A stretch of DNA of 7,904 bases from Woeseia sp. (GTDB taxonomy: Bacteria > Pseudomonadota > Gammaproteobacteria > Steroidobacterales > Woeseiaceae). Both the position numbers and the translations under genes were made by a program. Positions 1 through 6,631 of this stretch are shown here, piece by piece (position 1 is the stretch's first letter; every line of letters starts with the position of its first letter). The notes beneath the pieces were generated by a model. The model saw nothing but the letters and a program-made list of their open reading frames with translations, had not been told where the DNA came from and searched no databases. Location: NCBI GenBank assembly GCA_018701055.1, contig JABIUH010000161.1, positions 1 through 7,904 of the forward strand, given 5' to 3'.

Positions 1-908
1 ACTACCGGCACCCCAAATGTGTTTTCAAGTTCATGCAGGACCTGCGGGGGCAATGATGAAGATGACGAACGGACAAAGCGCAGTCGCGCGTTCTTGACGG
101 CATCGTCATTGCGCTTCGCTCTTGCAATGATTGCCTGGTGCATCGTGGGTACGGCGGTGTACCAGGTTGGGCTTGACTGTTGCAACCACGAGTAGAATTT
201 GAGCGCATCGAAACCGGGCGAGCAACACACGCTTGCACCTTTACCAAGGGTTGCGAGTATTGCCGCCATCAAGCCATGTATGTGAAACAACGGCATAATG
301 TTCAGACAAACATCGGTCGATTCTAAGCACAGAGTGTTCTGGATGTTGGCGGCAGAACGACAAATATTTGTGTGTGTGAGCGGTACGATTTTCGGTCGAG
401 ATGTCGTGCCGGAGGTGTGCAAGACAAGTGCTACGTCATTTGCTTCAGCATAGCCGACCATTTGATTGCGAGGGCCTTCCGTGCTGCCGGTTTCGTTAAG
501 CGTGAACTCACCTGCTGGTCTGTCGACGTGGGTTTCGAGTTCAAGAATTTGAATGCCATGATTTTTTGCAGCCTGTATGGCTGGAGTGTCGCTGCCCTTT
601 GCAACGACTAGTGCTCTCGCATTTAGATCCGAAAGATAGAAATCGTATTCATCCTCTGTGTAGGACGGATTTAGCGGCGCAGTTGTCGCACAGGCGGCAA
701 TACAAATGAAACTGGTTCCCATTTCCGGGCCGTTTGGCAGCACAATCGCGATTCGGTCATTGCGCCCGATGCCTAGTTCGTTCAGCGAATCTTTGGTGCG
801 TTCGACCAGTTCGCGTAATTCACCATAGCGCAAATCCGGCCGAGCAATACCGCTGATTGCGATGCTGCTGTTTTCACCTGTTTGCAACAGCTCATGCACG
901 GTGCTCAT
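1..908 (-). CDS. AMP-forming acyl-CoA ligase, oxalate-CoA ligase (AAE3/Pcs60)-like, partial
   Basis: The first 302 residues of an adenylate-forming (ANL superfamily) ligase are visible; the C-terminal part lies left of the window. The family activates a carboxylic acid with ATP to an acyl-AMP and transfers it to CoA. The phosphate-binding loop is TSGTTSRPK (about residues 165-173), with Ser where most relatives have Gly. It is followed by MPLFHIHGL (205-213), WYTAVPTMH (249-257) and RLRFVRSSSSSLPP (275-288). This series closely resembles plant AAE3 and yeast Pcs60, which ligate oxalate to CoA, as I remember those sequences. The substrate here is therefore inferred and not proven, because the second half of the pocket and the hinge are missing. 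The ATG at 908 follows a GGGGG stretch in a plausible ribosome-binding position. The gene is divergent from def and has a promoter-like sequence about 75-100 bases upstream. The reading frame is unbroken to the edge. Confidence 0.9.
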   Translation of the reverse strand, partial: MSTVHELLQTGENSSIAISGIARPDLRYGELRELVERTKDSLNELGIGRNDRIAIVLPNGPEMGTSFICIAACATTAPLNPSYTEDEYDFYLSDLNARALVVAKGSDTPAIQAAKNHGIQILELETHVDRPAGEFTLNETGSTEGPRNQMVGYAEANDVALVLHTSGTTSRPKIVPLTHTNICRSAANIQNTLCLESTDVCLNIMPLFHIHGLMAAILATLGKGASVCCSPGFDALKFYSWLQQSSPTWYTAVPTMHQAIIARAKRNDDAVKNARLRFVRSSSSSLPPQVLHELENTFGVPV

Positions 909-980
909 TGTATGCCCCCGATTTCTTCTTATTTTTGGCACTTCAGTGACCTAGAGTCAAATCACGTTTCTTGATTAGGC

Positions 981-1009
981 ATTGTCGAGGCTTAGTGAGA
1001 TCGGGTCAA
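981..1009 (-). promoter_or_regulatory. Candidate sigma70 promoter for the acyl-CoA ligase
   Basis: On the minus strand TTGACC (plus-strand 1004-1009; 5 of 6 consensus) is followed after exactly 17 bases by GACAAT (981-986; 4 of 6). This would give a leader of roughly 65-70 bases before the ATG at 908. It is a consensus match by eye, with no further support. Confidence 0.4.
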
Positions 1010-1131
1010 TACGATAAGGATATTCGTTCTTGTGCGAGAGGTCGTGTCGTCAATCGTTGGTCGGTACAGGATCCCTATTTAATTGATCGTAAGCGCGCTG
1101 GCCAGCCCGCGTGAACATGTAATCGATGATT

Positions 1132-1184
1132 GATATTAGCCACTAAATCCGCCAACTCTTCGGCTGGCGTTCGGTACTAATATC
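1132..1184. repeat. Nested inverted repeat / potential stem-loop
   Basis: GATATTAG (1132-1139) is perfectly complementary to CTAATATC (1177-1184). Inside it, CGCCA (1150-1154) pairs with TGGCG (1165-1169) around a loop that contains CTTCGG, the sequence of a C(UUCG)G tetraloop when transcribed on the plus strand. The result is a 53-base two-tier stem-loop. There is no T run after either arm, so it is not an intrinsic terminator. It may be an operator pair, an RNA structure or the remnant of a small palindromic repeat. Confidence 0.5.
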
Positions 1185-1396
1185 GCCTATTCATTGGCAA
1201 TGAGGGCGGCTGCTAATCCGTTGCCCACTGTCAGTCAGGTGTCGTGATGGGTATGATCGAGAGGCTAACTTGATTCCTGCCAACGGCGAAAATTCGTTGC
1301 ATCTATTGGTTCATAATCAAGATTGGGACGGTTTCTGTATTGGCGCGATTTTTTCCGTAAAAAAAGGTTGAGATTGTTATCGACTGATTTCGTATT

Positions 1397-1424
1397 TCGA
1401 CATCAGTGCGGATAGGCGTAGACT
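1397..1424 (+). promoter_or_regulatory. Candidate sigma70 promoter for def
   Basis: TCGACA (1397-1402; 5 of 6 consensus) is separated by 16 bases from TAGACT (1419-1424; 4 of 6). Transcription would start near 1431 and give a leader of about 60 bases. That leader begins with a small hairpin, CTGCT (1430-1434) against AGCAG (1441-1445). Assigned by eye only. Confidence 0.33.
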
Positions 1425-1490
1425 AGCTGCTGCTCCCAATAGCAGATTCTCTGCGGTCGTTGGGGCCCATCAAGACTACGAGGAACCTCA

Positions 1491-1997
1491 ATGGCCATCC
1501 GACCCATTCTTCGCCTCGGCAATCCATTGCTAAGGCAGCGGTCCATGGAAGTTTATGCAGTCGACACGCCTGATATTCGTGATCTCATCGCCGACATGTT
1601 CGACACGATGGAGGCGGCAGATGGTGCGGGGTTGGCCGCAATTCAAATCGGCGTGCCTTCACGCGTAATGATTTTTGGTTTCGAGGCCAACGAACGTTAT
1701 CCCGAGGTGGAGCCTATTCCGATAACGGTGCTGGTCAATCCGAAGTCGAACGTTCTTGATGATACAAAAAACGGCGGTTGGGAAGGTTGCTTGAGTGTTC
1801 CAGGAATGCGTGGCTATGTGGAGCGGTTTTCCCGGATTCGTTACAGTGGGATCGATCAGTATGGAAATTTAGTCGATCGCGAGGTCGACGGTTTCCATGC
1901 CCGCGTTTTTCAACATGAATTCGACCATCTGGAGGGTGTCTTGTATCCGGACCTTATTGAAGACCCGCTCAAATTCGGCCTTGAAGAAGAGCTTTAG
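1491..1997 (+). CDS. def: Peptide deformylase
   Basis: Complete 168-residue peptide deformylase, the cytoplasmic metalloenzyme (usually Fe2+) that removes the formyl group from the N-terminal methionine of new proteins. All three family motifs are present: GAGLAAIQ (residues 45-52), EGCLS (98-102, metal ligand Cys100) and QHEFDH (141-146, metal ligands His142 and His146, catalytic Glu143). Length is normal. Between motifs 1 and 2 there is a longer loop (about residues 64-80) rich in Glu and Pro, common in some proteobacterial type I enzymes. The ATG is preceded by AGGA at 1481-1484 with six bases of spacing. The gene stands alone and not beside fmt, so it may be a second, non-operonic deformylase copy; this cannot be judged from the window. 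It ends in TAG inside a 7-base inverted repeat. Confidence 0.96.
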   Translation: MAIRPILRLGNPLLRQRSMEVYAVDTPDIRDLIADMFDTMEAADGAGLAAIQIGVPSRVMIFGFEANERYPEVEPIPITVLVNPKSNVLDDTKNGGWEGCLSVPGMRGYVERFSRIRYSGIDQYGNLVDREVDGFHARVFQHEFDHLEGVLYPDLIEDPLKFGLEEEL

Positions 1998-2021
1998 CTG
2001 AATACCTAATTACCGCTAAAG
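1992..2021 (+). repeat. Inverted repeat across the def stop codon
   Basis: CTTTAGC (1992-1998) contains the def TAG stop and is perfectly complementary to GCTAAAG (2015-2021), with a 16-base loop. No T tract follows, so it is not a typical rho-independent terminator. It may act as an mRNA 3' structure or be chance. Confidence 0.35.
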
Positions 2022-2155
2022 ACCGGCGAAACTTCGTCAATATCGCTCACACGCTCTAATGTTATTTGGCTGTCAGAAAAACCACACAAACTCTCCAAAT
2101 TTTGCGTGCGAAAGCGTGCGTTGAATCAAGTCTGATCCGCAGTTTGGTTGCTAAA

Positions 2156-2637
2156 ATGCAGCGACGAAATCTATTTTGGCTGACAATCAACGCATTGAGT
2201 TTGGCTGTCATTACGCTTGGCCTGGTTGGGCATTGCTAGCGATCCGGAAGAGCAGCCATCAAAAAATACGTGGTCTAGCGCTATTGCTGTATACCTCAGT
2301 TATCGATTGGAAAACGATGGTAAGTCCGCAGGCCGGAATCAGCAGCGCTGCTGCCCCAGCATTCGCTGCGGTAACGCTTTGTCTGGCGAACTGCCTTTTC
2401 ATGCAGTATCGGAAAAACTCACGGTCGGCGGATATTGCGAACGCTGTTACCACTGCGTTTGTTGGGCTGACTCAAGACGCAGCGGCAGTGGTGGTTTTCA
2501 TGCAGGGTCCGGTTGTTAATCCGGAGCGGCAGAAACTTTACCACCAGGTAACTTTCTTGATGTTGCCCGCTGGTTACACAGGGGTGGCAATTTTTTTGTT
2601 GTTTATTCTTGTCTCAGGCCTATCCGAAGAGCTGTGA
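2156..2637 (+). pseudogene. Decayed membrane-sensor half of a diguanylate cyclase
   Basis: This stretch reads as a multi-pass membrane region broken across frames. An ATG at 2156 opens a 27-residue peptide that starts MQRRN and continues as one hydrophobic segment (FWLTINALSLAVITLGLVG) before a TAG. Another frame, open from a TTG at 2176 to TGA at 2635-2637 (153 residues), then supplies three or four more hydrophobic segments: about residues 31-44, 79-96, 108-128 and 144-168 if numbered through from the first start, the last being LMLPAGYTGVAIFLLFILV. It ends in SEEL, directly before the LTGF start of the GGDEF domain in the next frame. The ATG has no clear ribosome-binding site. Order and spacing match a membrane-anchored diguanylate cyclase sensor region, but I do not recognise a named sensor family. 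If only the 2176-2637 frame is translated, it would be a hypothetical membrane protein; I think that less likely. Confidence 0.6.
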
Positions 2638-2639
2638 GA

Positions 2640-3182
2640 ATCAGCGATCAGCTGACGGGCTTTCTAAATTGACACGATTTTAGTGAGCAGACTGCGATGG
2701 CCTACGCAACGTCGTGTCGTACCGACCGACCCGTTTCGGTCCTGGTCACCGACATCGTTCGATTCAAACAGGTCAACGATGAATTTGGACGCTCCAGAGG
2801 CGATGACGCACTATTCGAATTTTCGGAGTTGTTAAAGCTAAGTCGGTGAGAGGACGATATTTCAGCCCGCATTGGCGGCGAGGAGTTCGCTCTGATACTG
2901 CCTGGCGCAGGATGGGTGGATGCAATGGAGATCGCGAATGGATTGCGTTCGTTGATTCAGACATCGCCAATTGAACTCGACGGCTGTCAAGTCACCATGA
3001 TCGCAATTTCGTCGATCTTGAATCATCGCAAATGCTATTTGTTGCAGATGGAGCGTTCGCTCCGATTTCAGTCTAGCCGCGCTGACACCCAAGTGTCGAT
3101 GGAGAGGCGGGGCTATATCGGTCTGATAAATGCTGGGAAATTTGGAACGGATTTCAGAGGAATTTCGGTTTACATACTGTAG
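2640..3182 (+). pseudogene. Degenerate GGDEF (diguanylate cyclase) domain with two in-frame TGA codons
   Basis: Read through in one frame, this segment aligns along its whole length with a GGDEF domain, which makes cyclic di-GMP from two GTP. Visible in order: LTGFLN-stop-HDF (family pattern LTGLxNRRxF); TDIVRFKQVNDEFG (DxDxFKxxND); GDDAL; the active-site loop GGEEF encoded at 2874-2888; ILPGAGWVDAMEIANGLR; VTMIAISSI (VTxSIGVA); and a worn C-terminal RADTQVSMERRG (RADxALYxAKxxGRN). Two TGA codons interrupt it, at 2670-2672 and 2847-2849. The first is at the first Arg of NRR. The second is at the Arg of the inhibitory RxxD site, six residues before GGEEF. The second Asp of DxD is Val. The upstream membrane part is in another frame. 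It ends at TAG 3180-3182, 45 bases before fda. It is almost surely inactive; only a fragment from residue ATG 2916 onward could be translated, and that lacks GGEEF. Confidence 0.85.
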
Positions 3183-3227
3183 AATCCGCCGCACAAACTT
3201 TACCTAACCCACCCAACAGGGGATGTC

Positions 3228-4118
3228 GTGAGTAGTCAAGATCAACTAGAGAAAATTAAGTCCGCACCTGGTTTCATCGCTGCATTGGATCAAAGCGGCG
3301 GTAGTACGCCAAAAGCGCTCGGGCTATACGGAGTCACTCCGGATGCCTGGTCAAGCGACGAAGAAATGTTTGACGTCGTTCACGCGATGCGGACCCGAAT
3401 AATGACCAGCCCATCATTCAATGGTGATCGAATTTTGGGTGCCATCCTGTTTGAGAATACGATGGACCGTGAAGTGGAAGGACAAACCACTGCATCATAT
3501 CTCTGGGACGTCAAAAATGTCATACCTTTTCTTAAAGTCGATAAAGGGCTGGCAGACGAGGTTGACGGGGCGCAAGTGATGAATCCAAACCCTGGGCTCG
3601 GCGAGTTACTCGAGAAAGCGAGTGCGGCCGGAATCTTTGGCACTAAGATGCGTTCAGTCATTAAAGAAGCGAACGCCGCTGGCATCAAAGCTGTCGTTGA
3701 TCAGCAATTCGAAGTGGGCCGACAGATTGTCGCCGCTGGGCTAGTGCCGATCATCGAACCGGAAGTTGATATCCATTGCGCTGAAAAAGCAGCAGCAGAG
3801 GACTTGCTTCACGACGCGATTATGGATCAGCTCAACAGTCTTGGAGCAGATGAGATAGTGATGCTGAAGCTCACGCTGCCGGAAAAGGACAATCTCTATG
3901 CCGATTGTGTGGCACACCCGAACGTTGCAAGAGTCGTCGCCTTATCAGGCGGCTACGCTCGAGAGGAAGCGAACGATCGTTTGTCGCGACAAAACGGAAT
4001 GGTAGCGAGTTTCTCGCGTGCCTTATCAGAAGGCCTCAATGCGCAGCAGTCTGCTGACGATTTCGATCGCACGTTGGATTCGTCGCTAACGAGTATTTGC
4101 CGTGCCTCTGCAACGTAA
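3228..4118 (+). CDS. fda: Class I fructose-bisphosphate aldolase (Fda type)
   Basis: Complete 296-residue cytoplasmic aldolase that interconverts fructose 1,6-bisphosphate with dihydroxyacetone phosphate and glyceraldehyde 3-phosphate, in glycolysis and gluconeogenesis. It has the length and the motif set of the Staphylococcus aureus Fda subgroup: GFIAALDQSGGSTPKAL (residues 15-31), MRTRIMTSPSF (54-64), TMDREVEG (78-85), PFLKVDKGL (100-108), IIEPEV (175-180, acid residues Glu177 and Glu179), VMLKLT (211-216), LSGGY (239-243) and ASFSRAL (260-266). By alignment from memory, Lys214 is the Schiff-base lysine. No metal-site motif of class II enzymes is present. The start is GTG at 3228: AGGGG at 3218-3222 leaves five bases of spacing. 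The ATG at 3223 is out of frame (ATG TCG TGA) and touches the ribosome-binding site. A possible -10, TAGAAT at 3180-3185, overlaps the pseudogene stop but lacks a good -35. Its terminator follows at 4135-4171. Confidence 0.96.
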   Translation: MSSQDQLEKIKSAPGFIAALDQSGGSTPKALGLYGVTPDAWSSDEEMFDVVHAMRTRIMTSPSFNGDRILGAILFENTMDREVEGQTTASYLWDVKNVIPFLKVDKGLADEVDGAQVMNPNPGLGELLEKASAAGIFGTKMRSVIKEANAAGIKAVVDQQFEVGRQIVAAGLVPIIEPEVDIHCAEKAAAEDLLHDAIMDQLNSLGADEIVMLKLTLPEKDNLYADCVAHPNVARVVALSGGYAREEANDRLSRQNGMVASFSRALSEGLNAQQSADDFDRTLDSSLTSICRASAT

Positions 4119-4134
4119 CCTACCGCACTAAATC

Positions 4135-4171
4135 AAACGGACGGGGATGATAGGTCTCCGTTCGTTTTTTT
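4135..4171 (+). terminator. Rho-independent terminator of fda
   Basis: AAACGGACGG (4135-4144) pairs with CCGTTCGTTT (4158-4167), ten pairs including one G-U, across a 13-base loop. The stem ends in a run of seven T (4165-4171). It starts 16 bases after the fda stop, so fda is probably transcribed separately from the next gene. Confidence 0.88.
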
Positions 4172-4187
4172 ATCAGCCTGATTCAGG

Positions 4188-4213
4188 TCGAGAATGAGGT
4201 CGCTGAGTCTCGA
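4188..4213. repeat. Inverted repeat upstream of the DUF5916 gene, possible operator
   Basis: TCGAGA (4188-4193) and TCTCGA (4208-4213) are perfectly complementary, with centres 20 bases apart (about two helical turns). It lies in the 140 bases between the fda terminator and the next start, where that gene's promoter must be. Arms of six bases can occur by chance. Confidence 0.3.
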
Positions 4214-4311
4214 ATGGCCTGTCTTCCGATTTAGGTATTTGGGCGCTAGAGGCGAGTAAGTGCCAGCTCAAGAGGATAATCTACGTCTCGTTGCTGTTGG
4301 GGGATCTCGTT

Positions 4312-6522
4312 TTGCACGCATGGTTTAGGGTCAGCTTGTTCTTCGCTCTTGTGCCGATCGGCCTCGGAAGCGAGGCGGTGCGCGCACAAATGGTCGATTC
4401 TGGCGGGAAGCAGATCGACGCCTTCATGGTAGATGAAGCGCCAATTCTCGATGGAGTTTTGGACGACGATGCATGGGCTTTTGGTGCCGTCATAAACGAT
4501 CTGCATCAAATCAATCCGGACGAATTCGCCCCGCCCACAGAAAAGTCACAGATTCTCGTCGTTTATACAAAAGACGCTTTATATCTTGCGGCAAGAATGT
4601 GGGACAACGAGCCAGACAAAGTTAGCGCCCAGGTCTTGCGTCAAGGCGATTGGTCGTCTGGAGAAGATAGTTTTACCGTGATGATCGACCCTTTCGATAA
4701 AGGTCGCAGTGGTTACGCATTCGATTTAACGGCGAATGGCGTCCGCAACCAGGCGCTCTACGAAAACGTTACAAAAGAGAACTGGAGCTGGCGCGGCATC
4801 TGGCATGGTGCAACCAAAATTGACGACAAGGGCTGGGTTGCGGAGGTTGAAATTCCATTCAAGACGCTTTCCTTCGATCCGAATAATGATGTTTGGGGCC
4901 TCAACGTTGCACGTTATATCGGTAGGAAGTCAGAACATATTGGTTGGGTATCTGCCAATCGTACGCAGAACCCGGCAATTTCCGGGGCGGTCACCGGGCT
5001 CCTTGGCGCAGACCAGGGCGTAGGGCTTGATATCGTTGCATCGGGGCGCGTGGGAGAGTCGACGAACTTCGAAACCGGAACAACAGACGACTCGGCAGAG
5101 CCAGCCGTCGATATTTTCTACAAGCTGACACCCGCATTGACGGCCGCGCTTACGTTCAACACAGACTTCTCCGGGAGCGGCGTTGACGAGCGACAAATTA
5201 ATCTAACGCGGTTCGGACTATTCTTTCCCGAGCGTCGTGCGTTTTTTCTTCAGGACACCGACATTTTCGAGTTCGGCCGAATCGGTGGTCAGAGCTTCAA
5301 CGATCGCACGACCATTTCTCGCGTTGGGCGGGAAAGTGGTCGTCCGTTTTTTTCCCGCCGAATTGGGCTTAGTGGTGGTGGGCAAACGATTGACATTAAC
5401 GGCGGCGGAAAACTTACTGGACGCGCCGGGCAATGGGAAGTCGGCTTGCTGGGAATTCAGCAAGACCAGTTTGAATCGTTGAATTCTAGTGAGCTATTCG
5501 TTGCACGACTCGCGAGAAACGTATTCGAAGAATCTAGTGTGGGCATCATCATGACGCATGGTGATCCGGATTCGAATCTTGATAACTCTCTCGCAGGATT
5601 CGACTTTCGCTATCTCAACACCCGCCTGACGAATGGCCGCACGTTAGAAGGAGGCCTTTGGTATCAGCAATCAGACAGTGAAGGTATTGACGGCGATGAC
5701 GCTGCGTTTGGTGCAAGCCTGAGACTGCCTAATGCAGTAGGGTTTCGCGGTGGCATTGCCTATAAAGAATTGCAGCAGAATTTCTATCCGGCGCTCGGTT
5801 TTGTCAGTCGCGTCAATGTGCGAGATCTCACCGTGGAGGGCGGCTACACCTGGTATCCACACGATAGACACATTCGGCAGGCCTTTAGTGGAATCGATTA
5901 TCAAAGAATTGAAACGATCGAGGGCATTTTACAATCGGAGGTCACGACTCTGCGCGCAATGGAATTGACGACCGAGACCGGCGATAGGATTGAGTTTCAT
6001 TATCAACTCATTGACGAGAACCTTGATCAAGCCTTTGAGATTTCTGACGGTATCAATATTGCGGCTGGTGCCTATTCCTTTGATCAATATTGCATCAATG
6101 TGAATAGCGCCGGTCACAGGGCTCTCATGGTGGAAGCGTTTTACTGCGGGGGCGATTTTTTCGACGGTTCCATTTCGGCGCCGGGCGCCTCACTGACTTG
6201 GCGTCCGAATGAGCATCTTAAGTTTTCGACCGGATATCAAATAAGCGATATCGAATTGCCCAATGGCGCGTTTACCACGCGGCTGATGTCTCTCCGCGCC
6301 GACGTAGCATTCACCAATACGTGGTATTGGGAGAATTTCGTCCAGTACGACAATGTGACCTACGGCGTAGGATTGAACAGTATCCTGCGGTGGGTGCCAC
6401 GAGCGGGTCGGGAAATGGTTTTGGTTGTGAACCGGGAGTTCATCGACTACACCCGAGATCGAAGCTTTCAATCCGTCACGGGCGACATAACCTTCAAATT
6501 CAGCACCACCTTTCGCTTCTAG
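4312..6522 (+). CDS. Exported CBM9-like / DUF5916 beta-barrel protein
   Basis: Large predicted outer-membrane protein of about 736 residues. From the TTG at 4312 it begins MHAWFR, then a hydrophobic stretch (VSLFFALVPIGLG) and SEAVRA before Gln, a good signal peptide with cleavage near residue 25. An earlier in-frame TTG at 4291 (743 residues) is possible, but 4312 has GGGGGA at 4299-4304 with seven bases of spacing. The first in-frame ATG (4390) would lose the signal. Residues about 36-218 form a CBM9-like beta-sandwich (PILDGVLDDDAW, LYLAARMWDNEP, DSFTVMIDPF, GWVAEVEIPFKTLSF). The rest is DUF5916, with LFFPERRAFFLQDTDIFEFG as its typical core motif, alternating strands and a terminal Phe (STTFRF), as in porin-like barrels. 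CBM9-like domains often bind sugars, but ligand and function of this family are unknown to me. It appears to be a single-gene unit. Confidence 0.88.
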   Translation: MHAWFRVSLFFALVPIGLGSEAVRAQMVDSGGKQIDAFMVDEAPILDGVLDDDAWAFGAVINDLHQINPDEFAPPTEKSQILVVYTKDALYLAARMWDNEPDKVSAQVLRQGDWSSGEDSFTVMIDPFDKGRSGYAFDLTANGVRNQALYENVTKENWSWRGIWHGATKIDDKGWVAEVEIPFKTLSFDPNNDVWGLNVARYIGRKSEHIGWVSANRTQNPAISGAVTGLLGADQGVGLDIVASGRVGESTNFETGTTDDSAEPAVDIFYKLTPALTAALTFNTDFSGSGVDERQINLTRFGLFFPERRAFFLQDTDIFEFGRIGGQSFNDRTTISRVGRESGRPFFSRRIGLSGGGQTIDINGGGKLTGRAGQWEVGLLGIQQDQFESLNSSELFVARLARNVFEESSVGIIMTHGDPDSNLDNSLAGFDFRYLNTRLTNGRTLEGGLWYQQSDSEGIDGDDAAFGASLRLPNAVGFRGGIAYKELQQNFYPALGFVSRVNVRDLTVEGGYTWYPHDRHIRQAFSGIDYQRIETIEGILQSEVTTLRAMELTTETGDRIEFHYQLIDENLDQAFEISDGINIAAGAYSFDQYCINVNSAGHRALMVEAFYCGGDFFDGSISAPGASLTWRPNEHLKFSTGYQISDIELPNGAFTTRLMSLRADVAFTNTWYWENFVQYDNVTYGVGLNSILRWVPRAGREMVLVVNREFIDYTRDRSFQSVTGDITFKFSTTFRF

Positions 6523-6575
6523 AGCAATCTTCCTCCAGACCATTCCCTGCCGTCACGCACGGGAAAAGATATCGA

Positions 6576-6604
6576 TTGCCTAATAAAACGCCGTCGCTGA
6601 TAAT
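6576..6604 (+). promoter_or_regulatory. Candidate sigma70 promoter for pntA
   Basis: TTGCCT (6576-6581; 4 of 6 consensus) is followed after 17 bases by GATAAT (6599-6604; 5 of 6). Transcription would start near 6611, leaving a leader of about 20 bases that holds the ribosome-binding site. The -10 element forms the left arm of the inverted repeat at 6599-6619. Confidence 0.42.
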
Positions 6605-6619
6605 CTGGCCAGACTTATC
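6599..6619. promoter_or_regulatory. Palindrome over the pntA -10 and start site, possible operator
   Basis: A central perfect palindrome TCTGGCCAGA (6604-6613) is flanked by GATAA (6599-6603) and TTATC (6615-6619), which are also complementary, with one extra C at 6614. It covers the predicted -10 and transcription start and abuts CGGAGG, the pntA ribosome-binding site (6619-6624). A repressor site is the simplest reading. No regulator gene is in the window. Confidence 0.38.
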
Positions 6620-6631
6620 GGAGGCTATTGA

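Larger units (their letters stand above)
909..1490. other. Divergent intergenic region, no convincing gene
   Basis: These 582 bases separate the leftward acyl-CoA ligase from the rightward def gene. I found no protein or RNA gene. Reading frames are short; the longest notable one (GTG at 995 to TGA at 1114, 39 residues) has no recognisable features. The stretch contains a sigma70-like promoter candidate for each flanking gene, a nested inverted repeat at 1132-1184, a short perfect palindrome GCTGGCCAGC at 1097-1106, and a TCATTG/CAATGA palindrome with one central base at 1191-1203. It is long for a simple divergent promoter region, so an unrecognised small RNA or a gene remnant is possible. 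Confidence 0.6.

Noticed and set aside
995..1114. 39-residue GTG frame in the divergent gap
   Set aside because: It is short, without a ribosome-binding site or recognisable motif, and ends inside a region with other candidate regulatory signals.
1150..1176. Possible integron attC site (CCAAC ... GTTCGG around a stem)
   Set aside because: The putative RYYYAAC and GTTRRRY boxes each break the consensus and the spacing is too short. No integron gene cassette structure is visible.
2105..2122. Direct repeat GCGTGCG separated by AAA
   Set aside because: It is only seven bases, occurs as one pair, and has no link to a gene start or a structure.
2670..2849. TGA read as an amino acid in the GGDEF frame
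   Set aside because: No intact gene in the window has an in-frame TGA, and the same region also carries frameshifts and a TAG, so gene decay is simpler.
2862..3194. 110-residue minus-strand open frame
   Set aside because: It is antisense to the GGDEF remnant, whose plus-strand frame shows clear family motifs. The antisense product has no recognisable features.
3380..3688. 102-residue minus-strand open frame
   Set aside because: It lies opposite the conserved core of fda, with no ribosome-binding site or family motif noticed.
6543..6565. TTCCC/GGGAA hairpin after the DUF5916 stop as a terminator
   Set aside because: The stem is short and followed by A residues, not a T run, so it does not look like an intrinsic terminator.
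1098..6612. CTGGCCAG palindrome present at 1098-1105 and 6605-6612
   Set aside because: Two copies of an 8-base word in about 8 kb are compatible with chance, and the flanks differ.
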